From positions 682,001 through 746,000 of the forward strand of contig CAWDJF010000007.1 of assembly GCA_963802575.1 (NCBI GenBank): a DNA stretch of 64,000 nucleotides, read 5' to 3'. The notes below the pieces were generated by a model. It saw only the letters and a program-made list of their open reading frames with translations. It searched no databases and was not told the DNA's origin. Below, piece by piece: positions 51,649-61,119 of this stretch; the stretch's first letter is position 1, and each line of letters begins with the position of its first letter. This DNA comes from DATFTE01 sp963802575. GTDB lineage: Bacteria > Acidobacteriota > Terriglobia > Terriglobales > Acidobacteriaceae. The translations under genes and the position numbers were made by a program.

Positions 51649-52177
51649 AACTTCCTTTTCTGCTGCGGTTGATGGCATCGCGGGCTTCTTTGTCGGCGGT
51701 GCGGCGGCGCTCGGTTTCGCGTTTGTCCCAGAGCTGCTTACCTTTGGCGAGGGCGAGTTCTACTTTGACGCGTCCGTTCTTGAAATACATGCGGGTGGGG
51801 ATCAAGGTGAGTCCGCGTTGCTGGGTTTTGCCGATCAGCTTGCGAATCTCTTCTTTATGCATCAGCAACTTACGAGTTCTCAGGGGAGCATGATTAAAGA
51901 TGTTGCCATGCTCGTAGGGGCCGATGTGGCAGTTGAGCAGCCAGAGCTCTCCATCTTTGACTAAGCCATAAGAGTCTTTGAGATTGGCCAGGCCGGAGCG
52001 GACGGATTTGACCTCGGTTCCGGTGAGGGCGACCCCGGTCTCAAATTTTTCCAGCAAGAAATAGTTATGTGAAGCGATCCTATTAACGGCAGCATCTCGC
52101 ACGCCCGCGGCGGTAGGGTCGCGGCGCGGATTCTTCTCCGGGTTCGGTTTGGTTTGGTGGGTGGGTGGGCGTGCCAT
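51647..52177 (-). CDS. smpB: SsrA-binding protein SmpB
   Basis: 176 aa. Core SmpB fold: NRIASHNYFLLEKFETGVALTGTEVKSVRSGLANLKDSYGLVKDGELWLLNCHIGPYEHGN, then RTRKLLMHKEEIRKLIGKTQQRGLTLIPTRMYFKNGRVKVELALAKGKQLWDKR and a basic tail. Slightly long because of a ~25-residue N-terminal extension (residues ~1-28, PPTHQTKPNPEK). Binds tmRNA for trans-translation. No tmRNA gene is visible nearby. Confidence 0.97.
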   Translation of the reverse strand: MARPPTHQTKPNPEKNPRRDPTAAGVRDAAVNRIASHNYFLLEKFETGVALTGTEVKSVRSGLANLKDSYGLVKDGELWLLNCHIGPYEHGNIFNHAPLRTRKLLMHKEEIRKLIGKTQQRGLTLIPTRMYFKNGRVKVELALAKGKQLWDKRETERRRTADKEARDAINRSRKGS

Positions 52178-52525
52178 CGAATCTTTATCTTACAAGATTT
52201 AGAGAGACGGTCGCGGGTTGCCGGGCGGCGGTCATCATTAGAAGCTCAGGGCGCCAACCAGGCCCACACAAAATCCCCGCCCTGTCGCAAAAGGCGCGAC
52301 AAGGACGGGGCACCCGTTTTCTGGAGAAGATAGACTTGGGGAGAATAGAGACTTGCTACTCTGGCGAAGTAGGACCCTTTAGGGTTAACTGCTACCACAG
52401 CAGTCACTTCGGCTGCTTAAAAGGCGATGCTATACTGACCGCGCTTACATCAACTCCGGCGGAAAATGAAAGCCCCCAGAGGGGCCGAGTCCGACCCCCG
52501 GCGGAGGACTGTCTGCGAGGGACCC
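52178..52525. other. Intergenic region between smpB and the secretin gene
   Basis: About 350 bp. It holds the second CCCCGCCCTGTCGC hairpin (52275-52310) and the divergent promoters. Nothing else coding; an in-frame extension of the secretin to 52466 is poorly supported. Confidence 0.45.
52275..52310. repeat. CCCCGCCCTGTCGC hairpin repeat, copy 2
   Basis: CCCCGCCCTGTCGC, loop AAAAGGC, GCGACAAGGACGGGG, followed by CACCC as at 47601. Here it lies upstream of both flanking genes, so it is not a normal terminator. Confidence 0.8.
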
Positions 52526-54817
52526 GTGATTAAATCGCTGATTCGCCCGGGAATAGTGTTGCTGCTGGTCGCCGCCATCACACTGCCGGTCGCTGCCGAC
52601 AAGGCTAAAACGTTGTACGAGAAGGCCAAAGACGCCGAAGCTCGGCAGGACTACGAACAGGCCTTCCAGTACTACAAGCAGGCCTACGACCTGAAGCCGA
52701 GGGACCTGAAGTACCGTGCCCCCTACGAGCGTACCAAGTTCCTGGCCGCCGCTTCGCACGTCCATCGCGGACAACTGCTTCGCGACGCGGGAAAACTCGA
52801 CGAAGCCCTGGCGGAGTTTCAGAAAGCCACGCTCATCGATCCCGCGAGTTTCATAGCCGTGCAAGAGGTGAAGCGCACCCAGCGCATGGTTGATGAAGCC
52901 AAGGGGATGGGTCCGCAGGAAAATGTGGCACCCACGCCTGAAGCACTGGAAAAACGGGTTGTCAACGCTCCCGGCCCGGTCGAACTCACCAATATCTCGA
53001 ATGTTCCGATCACGCTGAAGCTGACCGAAGACACCAAGAACATCTATGAAACGGTCGGCAAACTGGCGGGGATCAATGTGCTGTTCGATCCCGACTACAC
53101 TTCGCGGCGCATCAAGATTGAATTGAATGGAGTCACACTGGAAGAAGCGCTGGAGATTATCGCGCTCGAGTCGAAGACCTTCTGGCGCCCGGTGACGCCG
53201 AATACGATCTTTGTGGCCAGTGACACTCCGGCCAAACGCAAAGACGTCGAGCAGAGTGTAATCAAGACCTTCTATCTGGCAAATCTGTCGCAACCCACCG
53301 AGTTACAAGATGTGGTGAATGCGCTACGCCAGATTCTGGAAATTTCGCGAATTCAGCCGCTGCCTTCGCAGGGGGCGATTGTCGTCCGCGGTACTCCCGA
53401 CCAGATTGCGTTGGCGGAAAAGCTGGTGGGCGACCTGGACAAGTCAAAATCTGAAGTGCTGGTAGAAATCGCTGTGATGCAAGTCAGCAAAGACAAGATG
53501 CGTACTCTGGGCGTCAGCCCGCCCACCAGCGCGACAGTGGCGCTGCAAAACAACATCAGCAATTCGACTACAGGCACCACGACCACCACTACGACAACCA
53601 ACAGCAACCAGGGTACCAGCGGAACGCCGAACCAGGTCAACCTGAACCGCCTGGGCAACTTGAACGCGACGGACTTCACGGTCACGATCCCGCCGGCGAC
53701 GGCGACGGCGATGATGAGCGATACCAGCACAAAGATCATTCAGAACCCGCAGTTGCGCGCGCTCGATGGCCAGAAAGCTACCCTGAAGATCGGCGATCGC
53801 GTTCCAGTGGCGACTGGATCGTTCCAGCCCGGCATTGGCGGCGTCGGCATCAACCCACTGGTCAACACCCAGTTCCAATATCTCGATGTCGGCGTGAACA
53901 TCGATATCACGCCCAAGGTGCACGCCAACCGTGAAGTCACACTGAAGATCTCAATGGACGTTTCCGCTGTGACTTCGACCACCAACATCGGGGGCATCAG
54001 CCAGCCGGTCATCGGACAACGCAAAGTAGAACACGAAATTCGCCTGAAGGAAGGCGAGGTAAACCTTCTCGGCGGCATTCTCGAAGATACGCAGACCAAA
54101 TCGCTCAGCGGTATTCCGGGACTCGCGAACATTCCGATCTTGAAGTACCTGTTCTCGCAAACTACTACCGATCACAGCGAGAATGAAATTGTATTTGCGT
54201 TGATTCCGCACATCATTCGCGGACCGGATATCAGCGAACTGAACCAGAGAGCCGTGGATGTAGGCACGGCGAGCGCGATCGAATTGCGCCATGCCGAGCG
54301 CCCGATGCCGACGGCGGTGCCGAGCGTGACTCCCGCGCCGACTTCACCTCCGCCGGTTCCCGTCCCTGCTCAGCCGACTCAGCCGCAAGCGGGAGCACCG
54401 GGAGCGGCAACCTTCGGCTTCGATCCTCCAAGCGTGACGCAGGCGCCGGGATCGACGTTCTCGATCAACGTGACCCTGAGCGGCGCACAGAACGTTTATT
54501 CCGTGCCTTTGCAGGTGAGCTACGATCCGAAAATACTGCAGGTAGTGAACGTTTCGAACGGAACCCTGCTTTCGCAAGACGGACAAGCCGTCGCTCTCGT
54601 GCACCGTGACGACGACCAGACCGGCGCATTGCAGATTACGGCGACGCGGCCTCCTGGAGCGATCGGCGTGAATGGCCAAGGGCCGGTGGTAACGCTGACT
54701 TTCCTGGCCAAGTCGCCGGGGCAGTCAAGCATTACAATTTCAAAAGGTGGGGCGAAAGATCCGAACCTGCAGTCATTGCCGGTGAACGGAGCGGTCGCGA
54801 CCATCACGGTGCAGTAG
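52526..54817 (+). CDS. Secretin (type II secretion/type IV pilus-like) with TPR and cohesin domains
   Basis: 763 aa from GTG52526 (GAGG upstream; the in-frame ATG52466 is possible). Signal peptide (~2-25), TPR-like helices (~30-115; YEKAKDAEARQDYEQAFQYYKQAYDLKP), N1/secretin-TonB short N-terminal domain (~140-250), then the secretin barrel (~300-570) with VEIAVMQVSKDK and LLGGILEDTQTKSLSGIPGLANIPIL. A Thr-rich stretch interrupts the secretin domain near residue 350-375. The C-terminal ~130 residues (FSINVTLSGAQNVYSVPLQVSYDP) look like a cohesin domain. A secretin fused to TPR and cohesin is unusual; it forms the outer-membrane pore for the pseudopilins downstream. Confidence 0.88.
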   Translation: MIKSLIRPGIVLLLVAAITLPVAADKAKTLYEKAKDAEARQDYEQAFQYYKQAYDLKPRDLKYRAPYERTKFLAAASHVHRGQLLRDAGKLDEALAEFQKATLIDPASFIAVQEVKRTQRMVDEAKGMGPQENVAPTPEALEKRVVNAPGPVELTNISNVPITLKLTEDTKNIYETVGKLAGINVLFDPDYTSRRIKIELNGVTLEEALEIIALESKTFWRPVTPNTIFVASDTPAKRKDVEQSVIKTFYLANLSQPTELQDVVNALRQILEISRIQPLPSQGAIVVRGTPDQIALAEKLVGDLDKSKSEVLVEIAVMQVSKDKMRTLGVSPPTSATVALQNNISNSTTGTTTTTTTTNSNQGTSGTPNQVNLNRLGNLNATDFTVTIPPATATAMMSDTSTKIIQNPQLRALDGQKATLKIGDRVPVATGSFQPGIGGVGINPLVNTQFQYLDVGVNIDITPKVHANREVTLKISMDVSAVTSTTNIGGISQPVIGQRKVEHEIRLKEGEVNLLGGILEDTQTKSLSGIPGLANIPILKYLFSQTTTDHSENEIVFALIPHIIRGPDISELNQRAVDVGTASAIELRHAERPMPTAVPSVTPAPTSPPPVPVPAQPTQPQAGAPGAATFGFDPPSVTQAPGSTFSINVTLSGAQNVYSVPLQVSYDPKILQVVNVSNGTLLSQDGQAVALVHRDDDQTGALQITATRPPGAIGVNGQGPVVTLTFLAKSPGQSSITISKGGAKDPNLQSLPVNGAVATITVQ

Positions 54818-55006
54818 AGGCAAGAGAATTGTCGATTTTCGATTGCCGATTGTCGATTGAAAAAACAAGGTGCTTAAGCTCTCGCGGGGATTGGGCTTTT
54901 GTCTGGTCGGAAGGAAGACACGGCTCGGTCGGGCTTTTGTAGTGCGGTAGGGGTCCTTCGGCTTCGCCTGCGCTACGCTCAGGATGACTTGGTAATGGAG
55001 AGCGGT
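54818..55006. other. Short repeat-containing spacer
   Basis: Contains tandem GATTGTCGATT-like oligomers (54827-54860) and, at about 54951-54990, a GGTCCTTCGGCTTCGCC...GCTCAGGATGAC element related to the 41752 inverted repeat. No gene. Confidence 0.5.
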
Positions 55007-55462
55007 ATGAAGTGGAAAGCGAAATCCGGCGGGTTCACGCTGATCGAATTGATTGTGGCGACGGCGATCCTGGTGATTCTGACCGGGCTGGCGATTCCCC
55101 TGGCGCGAGTCACCATCAAGCGGGAAAGAGAGCGCGAATTGCGCACCGCACTGTGGCAGATGCGCGACGCCATCGACCGTTACAAAGATGCCGCCGACCG
55201 CGGAGCCTTTCAAACCAAAGTGGGATCGGAAGGTTATCCTCCAGACCTGGACACGCTGGTGAAGGGCGTGGATGTGGGCGGAAAGAAAGTGCGCTTCCTG
55301 CGAAAGATTCCGATGGACCCCATGACTGGAGGCACGGAGTGGGGGATGCGCGCCATGAAGGACGATCCTGATTCGGATTCATGGGGCGGCGACAATGTGT
55401 TCGACGTCTACACCAAATCGCAGGGTGAAGGGCTCGACGGAACGAAATACAAAGACTGGTAG
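55007..55462 (+). CDS. Type II secretion/type IV pilus pseudopilin
   Basis: 151 aa. Prepilin signature KSGGFTLIELIVATAILVILTGLA with Gly-Phe cleavage and Glu5, then a helical N-terminus (REREREL...) and a globular end with a PMTGGTEWGMR segment typical of GspG/GspH-like pseudopilins. ATG55007 is chosen because GGAG lies 6 nt upstream; upstream ATG54995 is alternative. Downstream of the secretin gene, same strand. Confidence 0.85.
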   Translation: MKWKAKSGGFTLIELIVATAILVILTGLAIPLARVTIKRERERELRTALWQMRDAIDRYKDAADRGAFQTKVGSEGYPPDLDTLVKGVDVGGKKVRFLRKIPMDPMTGGTEWGMRAMKDDPDSDSWGGDNVFDVYTKSQGEGLDGTKYKDW

Positions 55463-55864
55463 ATGATAAGACGCGGCAAAAACCGGAGCCGGGGATTCAC
55501 CCTGATCGAGTTGATGATCGTGATCAGCATTCTGCTGATTCTGCTGGCGATCTCCATCCCCGCGTATAACCAGTCGATTCTGCGCGCCAAGGAGTCGGTG
55601 CTGCGGCAGGATTTGTTCCAGTTGCGCTCGCTGATTTCGCAGTACACGCTCGACAAGCAGAAAGCTCCGCAGTCACTCGAAGACCTGGTCACCGCGGGAT
55701 ATTTGAAGCAGCTTCCTCCGGACCCCACGACCGGGAAAGCCGATTGGGAGGCGCAACAAGAAGACGTCACGCTCTCCGTCGATCAACAGGACCCTGGGAT
55801 TGACGATGTGCACAGCTCGTCGACGCAGGTGGGGAGCGATGGGACTGCGTACAACACGTGGTAG
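55463..55864 (+). CDS. Type II secretion/type IV pilus pseudopilin
   Basis: 133 aa. Prepilin motif SRGFTLIELMIVISILLILLAIS, helical spine, and a small globular part with PPDPTTGKADWE, as in GspG-type major pseudopilin relatives. Starts immediately after the previous stop (TAG ATG), so translation is coupled. With the secretin and the first pseudopilin it forms a small secretion/pilus cluster; ATPase and inner-membrane platform genes are not in the window. Confidence 0.88.
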   Translation: MIRRGKNRSRGFTLIELMIVISILLILLAISIPAYNQSILRAKESVLRQDLFQLRSLISQYTLDKQKAPQSLEDLVTAGYLKQLPPDPTTGKADWEAQQEDVTLSVDQQDPGIDDVHSSSTQVGSDGTAYNTW

Positions 55865-56183
55865 AACCCACTACCTAGTACCGAGTACCCAGTACCGAGT
55901 TAAATCCATCCAGACGTTGATCCTTTGATTTGCAATCCATTGAACTAGCTTTGTCATTCCGAGTGAAACGAGGAATCTGCTTTCCTTTGGAGCATCAACG
56001 CTGCCGGCGGAAGCAGATTCCTCGCTTTGCTCGGAATGACAATGGTGAAGGAAATGAATGCCGCCGTCTTCGGCGGACCTTCTGTCTTTCCCGGCGCTTC
56101 TATCTTCCCCGGGGAGCTGTTCAGTACCGAGAGGTCTACCTCGCCGTTTGAAACATGCGCAACCGATGCACTACCATCTAGGC
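55865..56183. repeat. Inverted-repeat element between the pilin and hut genes
   Basis: 319 bp with no gene. Arms TTGTCATTCCGAGTGAAACG (from 55951) and the complement ending at 56042 form a 32-bp stem with about four mismatches around a ~28-nt loop. Near 55875 a short CAGTACCGAGTACCC tandem also occurs. A MITE-like element of a family widespread in Acidobacteriota (general knowledge). Confidence 0.75.
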
Positions 56184-57860
56184 ATGCCGGTTGAAACGGA
56201 AATTTCCCCTTCTACCTACACGCCTGTGCGCGCGCCGCGAGGGAACGCGATTTCCTGCAAGGGGTGGCAGCAGGAAGCGGCGATGCGCATGTTGATGAAC
56301 AACCTCGACGAAGAGGTGGCGGAGCGTCCGAAAGATTTGGTGGTGTATGGCGGCACGGGCCGCGCGGCGCGCAGTTGGGAGGCCTACCACGCCATCATCA
56401 ACTCGCTGAAGTCGCTGGCCGACGATGAGACCTTGCTGGTGCAGTCGGGCAAGCCGGTCGGCATTTTCAAGACGCACGAGTACGCGCCGCGGGTGCTGAT
56501 CGCGAATTCGAATCTGGTGGGGCATTGGTCCAACTGGGAGAAGTTCAACGAACTCGAACGCGCGGGCCTGATGATGTACGGACAGATGACGGCGGGCTCG
56601 TGGATTTATATCGGGTCGCAAGGCATTGTGCAGGGAACGTTCGAGACGTTTTCGTCGGCGGGCGAAAAACATTTTGGCGGGGACCTGTCGGGAAAATTAA
56701 TTGTGTCGGGCGGCATGGGCGGTATGGGTGGCGCGCAGCCGCTGGCAGCAACCATGACAGGCGCGGCCTTCCTGGGAATTGATGTCGACGCGGAGCGCAT
56801 TAAGAAGCGGCTGAAAACCGGTTATTGCGATTTCATGGTGACGACGCTCGATGAGGCATTGCGCATCCTGAAGAATGCGGTGCGGAAGAAAGAAAATGTT
56901 TCGGTCGGGCTGGTGGGCAATTGCGCTGACATTATTCCGGAGCTTGCCGAGCGCGGCGTGGTGCCGGACATTCTGACGGATCAGACTTCGGCGCACGATC
57001 CTCTGAATGGATATGTGCCGAACGGGATGACGCTGGAAGAGGCGATGGCGCTGCGGAAGAACGATCCTAAGGCCTATGAAGAGAAGTCGCTCGATGCGAT
57101 GGCGCGGCATGTCGAAGGCATGCTGCGGTTGCAGAAGATGGGATCGGTCACGTTTGATTACGGAAATAATATTCGGACGTTCGCGTTTCAGCGCGGCGTG
57201 AAGAACGCGTACGATTTTCCGGGATTTGTGCCGGCGTATATTCGTCCTCTGTTCTGCGAAGGGCGCGGGCCGTTTCGCTGGGTGGCGCTGTCGGGCGAGG
57301 CGTCGGACATTCACGTCACTGACGATCTGATCCTGGAATTGTTTCCAGAGAATCGGATTCTGCGGCGCTGGATTGACTTGGCGAAGAAGAGAATCAAATT
57401 TCAAGGGTTGCCGGCGCGCATTTGCTGGCTGGGATACGGCGAGCGTGCGCAGTTTGGGCTGGCGATCAATGATCTGGTTCGCAAGGGGAAGATCAAGGCG
57501 CCAATTGTCATCGGACGTGACCATCTGGATTGCGGGTCGGTGGCGTCTCCTTTCCGCGAGACCGAGAGTATGAAAGATGGATCGGACGCGGTGGCGGATT
57601 GGCCGATCCTGAATGCGTTGGTGAATACGGCGGCGGGAGCGTCGTGGGTGTCGGTGCATAACGGCGGCGGCGTGGGCATTGGCTATTCGCTGCACGCGGG
57701 GCAAGTCACGGTGGCTGACGGGACCGACATGATGGCGAAGCGCATTGAGCGCGTGCTGACGACGGATCCGGGGATGGGCGTGATCCGGCATGTGGACGCG
57801 GGGTATGACGAGGCGAAGGAGTTCGCGGCGAAGACGGGCGTGAAAGTGCCGATGAAGTAG
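56184..57860 (+). CDS. hutU: Urocanate hydratase
   Basis: 558 aa, the normal length. Urocanase motifs: RAPRGNAISCKGWQQEA near the N-terminus, VYGGTGRAARSWEAYHAI, NAD-binding GGMGGMGGAQPLA and the C-terminal HNGGGVGIGYSLHAGQVTVADGT. Converts urocanate to imidazolonepropionate in histidine breakdown, using tightly bound NAD. Start ATG56184 gives the usual distance to RAPRG; ATG56166 is possible. Followed by hutI 46 bp later, so the pair likely forms an operon; hutH and the final steps are not in the window. Confidence 0.95.
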   Translation: MPVETEISPSTYTPVRAPRGNAISCKGWQQEAAMRMLMNNLDEEVAERPKDLVVYGGTGRAARSWEAYHAIINSLKSLADDETLLVQSGKPVGIFKTHEYAPRVLIANSNLVGHWSNWEKFNELERAGLMMYGQMTAGSWIYIGSQGIVQGTFETFSSAGEKHFGGDLSGKLIVSGGMGGMGGAQPLAATMTGAAFLGIDVDAERIKKRLKTGYCDFMVTTLDEALRILKNAVRKKENVSVGLVGNCADIIPELAERGVVPDILTDQTSAHDPLNGYVPNGMTLEEAMALRKNDPKAYEEKSLDAMARHVEGMLRLQKMGSVTFDYGNNIRTFAFQRGVKNAYDFPGFVPAYIRPLFCEGRGPFRWVALSGEASDIHVTDDLILELFPENRILRRWIDLAKKRIKFQGLPARICWLGYGERAQFGLAINDLVRKGKIKAPIVIGRDHLDCGSVASPFRETESMKDGSDAVADWPILNALVNTAAGASWVSVHNGGGVGIGYSLHAGQVTVADGTDMMAKRIERVLTTDPGMGVIRHVDAGYDEAKEFAAKTGVKVPMK

Positions 57861-57906
57861 CTTCAGACGGGTGTGGGCGTTCTGGCTCGTCTGGCAATCT
57901 CTGAAC

Positions 57907-59244
57907 ATGAAGAGACGCGAAACAAATCGAGTCGAGCTTCGCTCGGCTGGACGGGCGAAGGCGCCCGTCCCCACAGCGGCAATTCTTCTCGTCAATGTCG
58001 GCCAGCTTCTGACGCTGCGGTGCGCTACACCGGGTCCGCGGCGAGGGCCTTCTCTCAGCGAGCTCGGCGTCATCAATGATGGCGCGGTGCTTTGCGTGGG
58101 CGGCAAAATCGTATGTGTCGGCTCTACGAAAGACGCTCTTCGCGACTCGTGGTTCAGGAAGAACCGCAAGAAGATTATCGAGATCGACTGCGAAGGACAG
58201 GTCGTGCTGCCAGGGTTTGTGGATTCGCACACCCATCCCGTGTTTGTTGCGCCGCGGTTGGTGGATTTTGAGAAGCGTATTTCTGGTGCGACCTACGAGC
58301 AGATTGCCGAGGCCGGAGGGGGCATTCGGGCGAGTATCGACGGGGTGCGGCGGGCATCGAAAAATGTTTTGGCCGAAAAGGTGCTCGTGGCGCTGCGCGA
58401 GATGGCCGAACAGGGGACGACGACCGTGGAAGCGAAGTCCGGATATGGACTATCGCTTGAGGCGGAACTGAAGTCTTTGCAGGCTATTCGCGAGGCGGCA
58501 AAGCAGTGGCCCGGGACGGTCGTACCTACTTTGCTGGGAGCGCATGTGGTTCCCAAGGAATTTGCGGGGCGAGCTGACGAGTATGTGCGTGTCATTTGCG
58601 ATGACATGATTCCGCAGGCAGCAAGGAGCAAGCTGGCTAGCTTTGTCGACGTCTTCACCGAGCGGGGGGCATTTACTTCCGCACAGACGGAAGCGATTTT
58701 TGCGGCGGCCGGACAGTACGGGCTTGGCGTCCGTGCACATGTGTGCCAGTTGAGCCAGACCTCGGTCGGTCCGTTCGCGCGCTTCACTCCAGCTTCGTTC
58801 GATCACATGGATCACGTGGACGACCGCGAAATTCCGGCTCTCGCCCAACAGGAGACGGTCGCGACCCTGGTTCCAGGGGCGAATTATTTTCTGGGATTAG
58901 AGAAATATCCTCCGGCGCGAAAGCTGATCGACGGAGGCGTGGCTGTTGCGCTGGCTACTGATTACAATCCTGGATCTTCTCCGACCGCAAGCATGCCGTT
59001 CGTGCTTTCGCTCGCTTGCACTCATATGAAGATGTCGCCAGCCGAAGCGATTGGAGCGGCTACGATCAATGGTGCGTGGGCGCTCCGTCTGCAAGACCGG
59101 AAAGGCTCGATCGAGCCGGGGAAAGATGCGGATCTGGCGGTCTTTGACGTCAGAGACTACCGCGAGATCGCCTACTGGTTCGCCTCGAACCGCTGTGCTG
59201 TGACGGTGCTGAATGGGACTTGGCATATCGCGCAGGCGGAGTAG
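57907..59244 (+). CDS. hutI: Imidazolonepropionase
   Basis: 445 aa from ATG57907, longer than usual by an N-terminal ~35 residue stretch that may not be coding. Amidohydrolase metal motif GFVDSHTHPVFVAPR (~105), substrate-side YEQIAEAGGGIRASID, VEAKSGYGLSLEAELK, a central VRAHVCQLSQTS with the third metal ligand histidine, and ATDYNPGSSPTASM near the C-terminus. Hydrolyses imidazolonepropionate to formiminoglutamate. The position after hutU supports the call. Confidence 0.94.
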   Translation: MKRRETNRVELRSAGRAKAPVPTAAILLVNVGQLLTLRCATPGPRRGPSLSELGVINDGAVLCVGGKIVCVGSTKDALRDSWFRKNRKKIIEIDCEGQVVLPGFVDSHTHPVFVAPRLVDFEKRISGATYEQIAEAGGGIRASIDGVRRASKNVLAEKVLVALREMAEQGTTTVEAKSGYGLSLEAELKSLQAIREAAKQWPGTVVPTLLGAHVVPKEFAGRADEYVRVICDDMIPQAARSKLASFVDVFTERGAFTSAQTEAIFAAAGQYGLGVRAHVCQLSQTSVGPFARFTPASFDHMDHVDDREIPALAQQETVATLVPGANYFLGLEKYPPARKLIDGGVAVALATDYNPGSSPTASMPFVLSLACTHMKMSPAEAIGAATINGAWALRLQDRKGSIEPGKDADLAVFDVRDYREIAYWFASNRCAVTVLNGTWHIAQAE

Positions 59245-59455
59245 TCGTGGATTTACGATTGTCGATTGTTGATTGTCGATTTGAAAACCCAGGACATCAC
59301 CACAGAGACGCAGAGGAAATCTTAGATTCTATGCCTTAGCATCGAGGCGGAACGCGCGCCGGGTGCACTAAGGCTAAGAGCTAAAGACTAAAAGCTAAAA
59401 GCTGAACCCGATTTGCGCTTTTCCCCGCTGTCCGACGATACTATTTGTACCCAAA
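59245..59455. other. Intergenic spacer with short oligomer repeats
   Basis: 211 bp with GATTGTCGATT oligomers (as at 54827) and a CTAAGAGCTAAAGACTAAAAGCTAAAAGC tandem near 59370-59400. No gene or clear promoter. Confidence 0.5.
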
Positions 59456-60934
59456 ATGAAAACTAATCTTCTTAGCTCCAATCCTGCCGAAGTAGAAGCC
59501 GAGTGTCTTGCCGTGGTCGTCCTCGATCGCGGCGAGAAAGACAAGTCCGACGTATTCGTCGACTCGAGCGACGGCGCTGTGCAGGCCGCTGCCAAGGACG
59601 TGATTGCTAGTGGCGAAGTCACCGGTAAGCCGCTTGAAACCACACTGCTGCATAAGCCCGCCGGCATGAAGGCCAAGCGTTTGCTGCTGGTCGGCGGAGG
59701 CAAAGCCGCGAAGTTCTCGGCCTCCGAACTGCGCAAGCTGGCCGGAGCCGCCGTGCGCACGCTGAAATCGCGTGGCCTGCGCAGTTTCGCCTTTGCCGCG
59801 CCGCAGAGCGTTGATGCCGCGGAAGCGACGAAGGCGATTGTCGAGGGAGCCTTCGTCGGCAACTTCGAGCCGGATTATTACAAGAGCGACCGCAAGGATC
59901 AGAAAATCGACGCGCTGACCGTCGTCGCCAAGGGTGATTTGCAGAAGGCGCTCGACGAGGCGCGGATCATCGGAGAATCGCAGAACTTTGTGCGCGACCT
60001 GGTGAACGAGCCGTCGAACCGCATGACGCCGACGGTGCTGGGCGAGCGCGCGAAAAAGATGGCGCAAGAAGTTGGCTTGAAGTGCGAAGTCTACGGCGCC
60101 GACAAGATTAAAGAATTGAAGATGGGAGCCTTCTGGAGCGTGGCCCAGGGATCGGATGAGCCTCCGGCGCTGATCGTTTTGAAGTACGAGCCCACAGGCG
60201 CTCCCGAGAAACCGGTGCTCGGTCTTGTCGGGAAAGGCATTACGTTTGATACGGGCGGCATCTCGATCAAGCCGGCCGATGGCATGGAGAAGATGAAATA
60301 CGACATGGCCGGGGGCGCGACCATGATCGGGGCCATGCGCGCGATCGCCATGCTCAAGCCGAAAGTGAAAGTGACGGCCATCATCTGCGCGACCGAAAAC
60401 ATGCCTTCCGGCAAAGCGCAGAAGCCGGGAGACGTGCAGATCGCCATGTCGGGCAAGTCGATTGAGATCATCAATACCGATGCCGAAGGGCGGCTGGTGC
60501 TCGCGGACGGCCTGCACTATGCGAAGCAGCTTGGCTGCACGCATCTGGTCGATGCGGCGACTTTGACTGGTGCAGTCGTGGTTGCCCTAGGCTACGTGAA
60601 TGCGGGGCTGTTCACCAATGATGACAAGATGTACGAGCGCTTCCAGAACGCGCTCAACAAAGCGGGCGAGAAGATGTGGCGACTGCCGCTCGATGAAGAG
60701 TACAAAGACAGCATCAAGTCGACCATCGCCGACATCGTGAACTCCGGTGGGCGCTGGGGCGGAGCCATCACCGCAGCCATGTTCTTGAAAGAATTCGCGG
60801 AAGACACGCCGTGGATCCATCTCGACATCGCCGGCACAGCGTGGACCGAAGAAGCGAAACCGTGGATCGCTAAGGGTCCGTCGGGGATCGCGCTGCGCAG
60901 TCTGGTCGAGTTCGCCCGCAACTTTGGCAGCTAA
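59456..60934 (+). CDS. pepA: Leucyl aminopeptidase (M17)
   Basis: 492 aa, standard length. N-terminal macro-like domain, then the M17 catalytic domain: GKGITFDTGGISIKP (metal ligands Lys ~263 and Asp ~268), DMAGGATMIGA and the signature NTDAEGRLVLADGL (~340-353). Cleaves N-terminal residues from peptides; two metals per subunit, hexameric. ATG59456 is followed by a normal N-terminus; no operon partner is obvious. Confidence 0.96.
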   Translation: MKTNLLSSNPAEVEAECLAVVVLDRGEKDKSDVFVDSSDGAVQAAAKDVIASGEVTGKPLETTLLHKPAGMKAKRLLLVGGGKAAKFSASELRKLAGAAVRTLKSRGLRSFAFAAPQSVDAAEATKAIVEGAFVGNFEPDYYKSDRKDQKIDALTVVAKGDLQKALDEARIIGESQNFVRDLVNEPSNRMTPTVLGERAKKMAQEVGLKCEVYGADKIKELKMGAFWSVAQGSDEPPALIVLKYEPTGAPEKPVLGLVGKGITFDTGGISIKPADGMEKMKYDMAGGATMIGAMRAIAMLKPKVKVTAIICATENMPSGKAQKPGDVQIAMSGKSIEIINTDAEGRLVLADGLHYAKQLGCTHLVDAATLTGAVVVALGYVNAGLFTNDDKMYERFQNALNKAGEKMWRLPLDEEYKDSIKSTIADIVNSGGRWGGAITAAMFLKEFAEDTPWIHLDIAGTAWTEEAKPWIAKGPSGIALRSLVEFARNFGS

Positions 60935-61119
60935 GAAAAACCTGGCCACGGATTTGCGCGGATTCTCACGGATAAGTCTTTAGGGAATTTAAACATTAGT
61001 GTTAATCCGCCCAATCCGTAGCCGTTTTGTATTCCCAATACAGCCGCCAGGCTTTCTTCGGCATCTTATGCCTGCACTGACTCGGGTCTTAACAAATCAA
61101 CTGGCTTGGAGGCCAATCG

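Noticed and set aside
51432..51650. 72-codon frame before smpB
   Set aside because: Glycine/tryptophan-rich translation without ribosome site.
57871..57906. N-terminal extension of hutI
   Set aside because: Upstream start lacks a ribosome site and would lengthen an already long protein.
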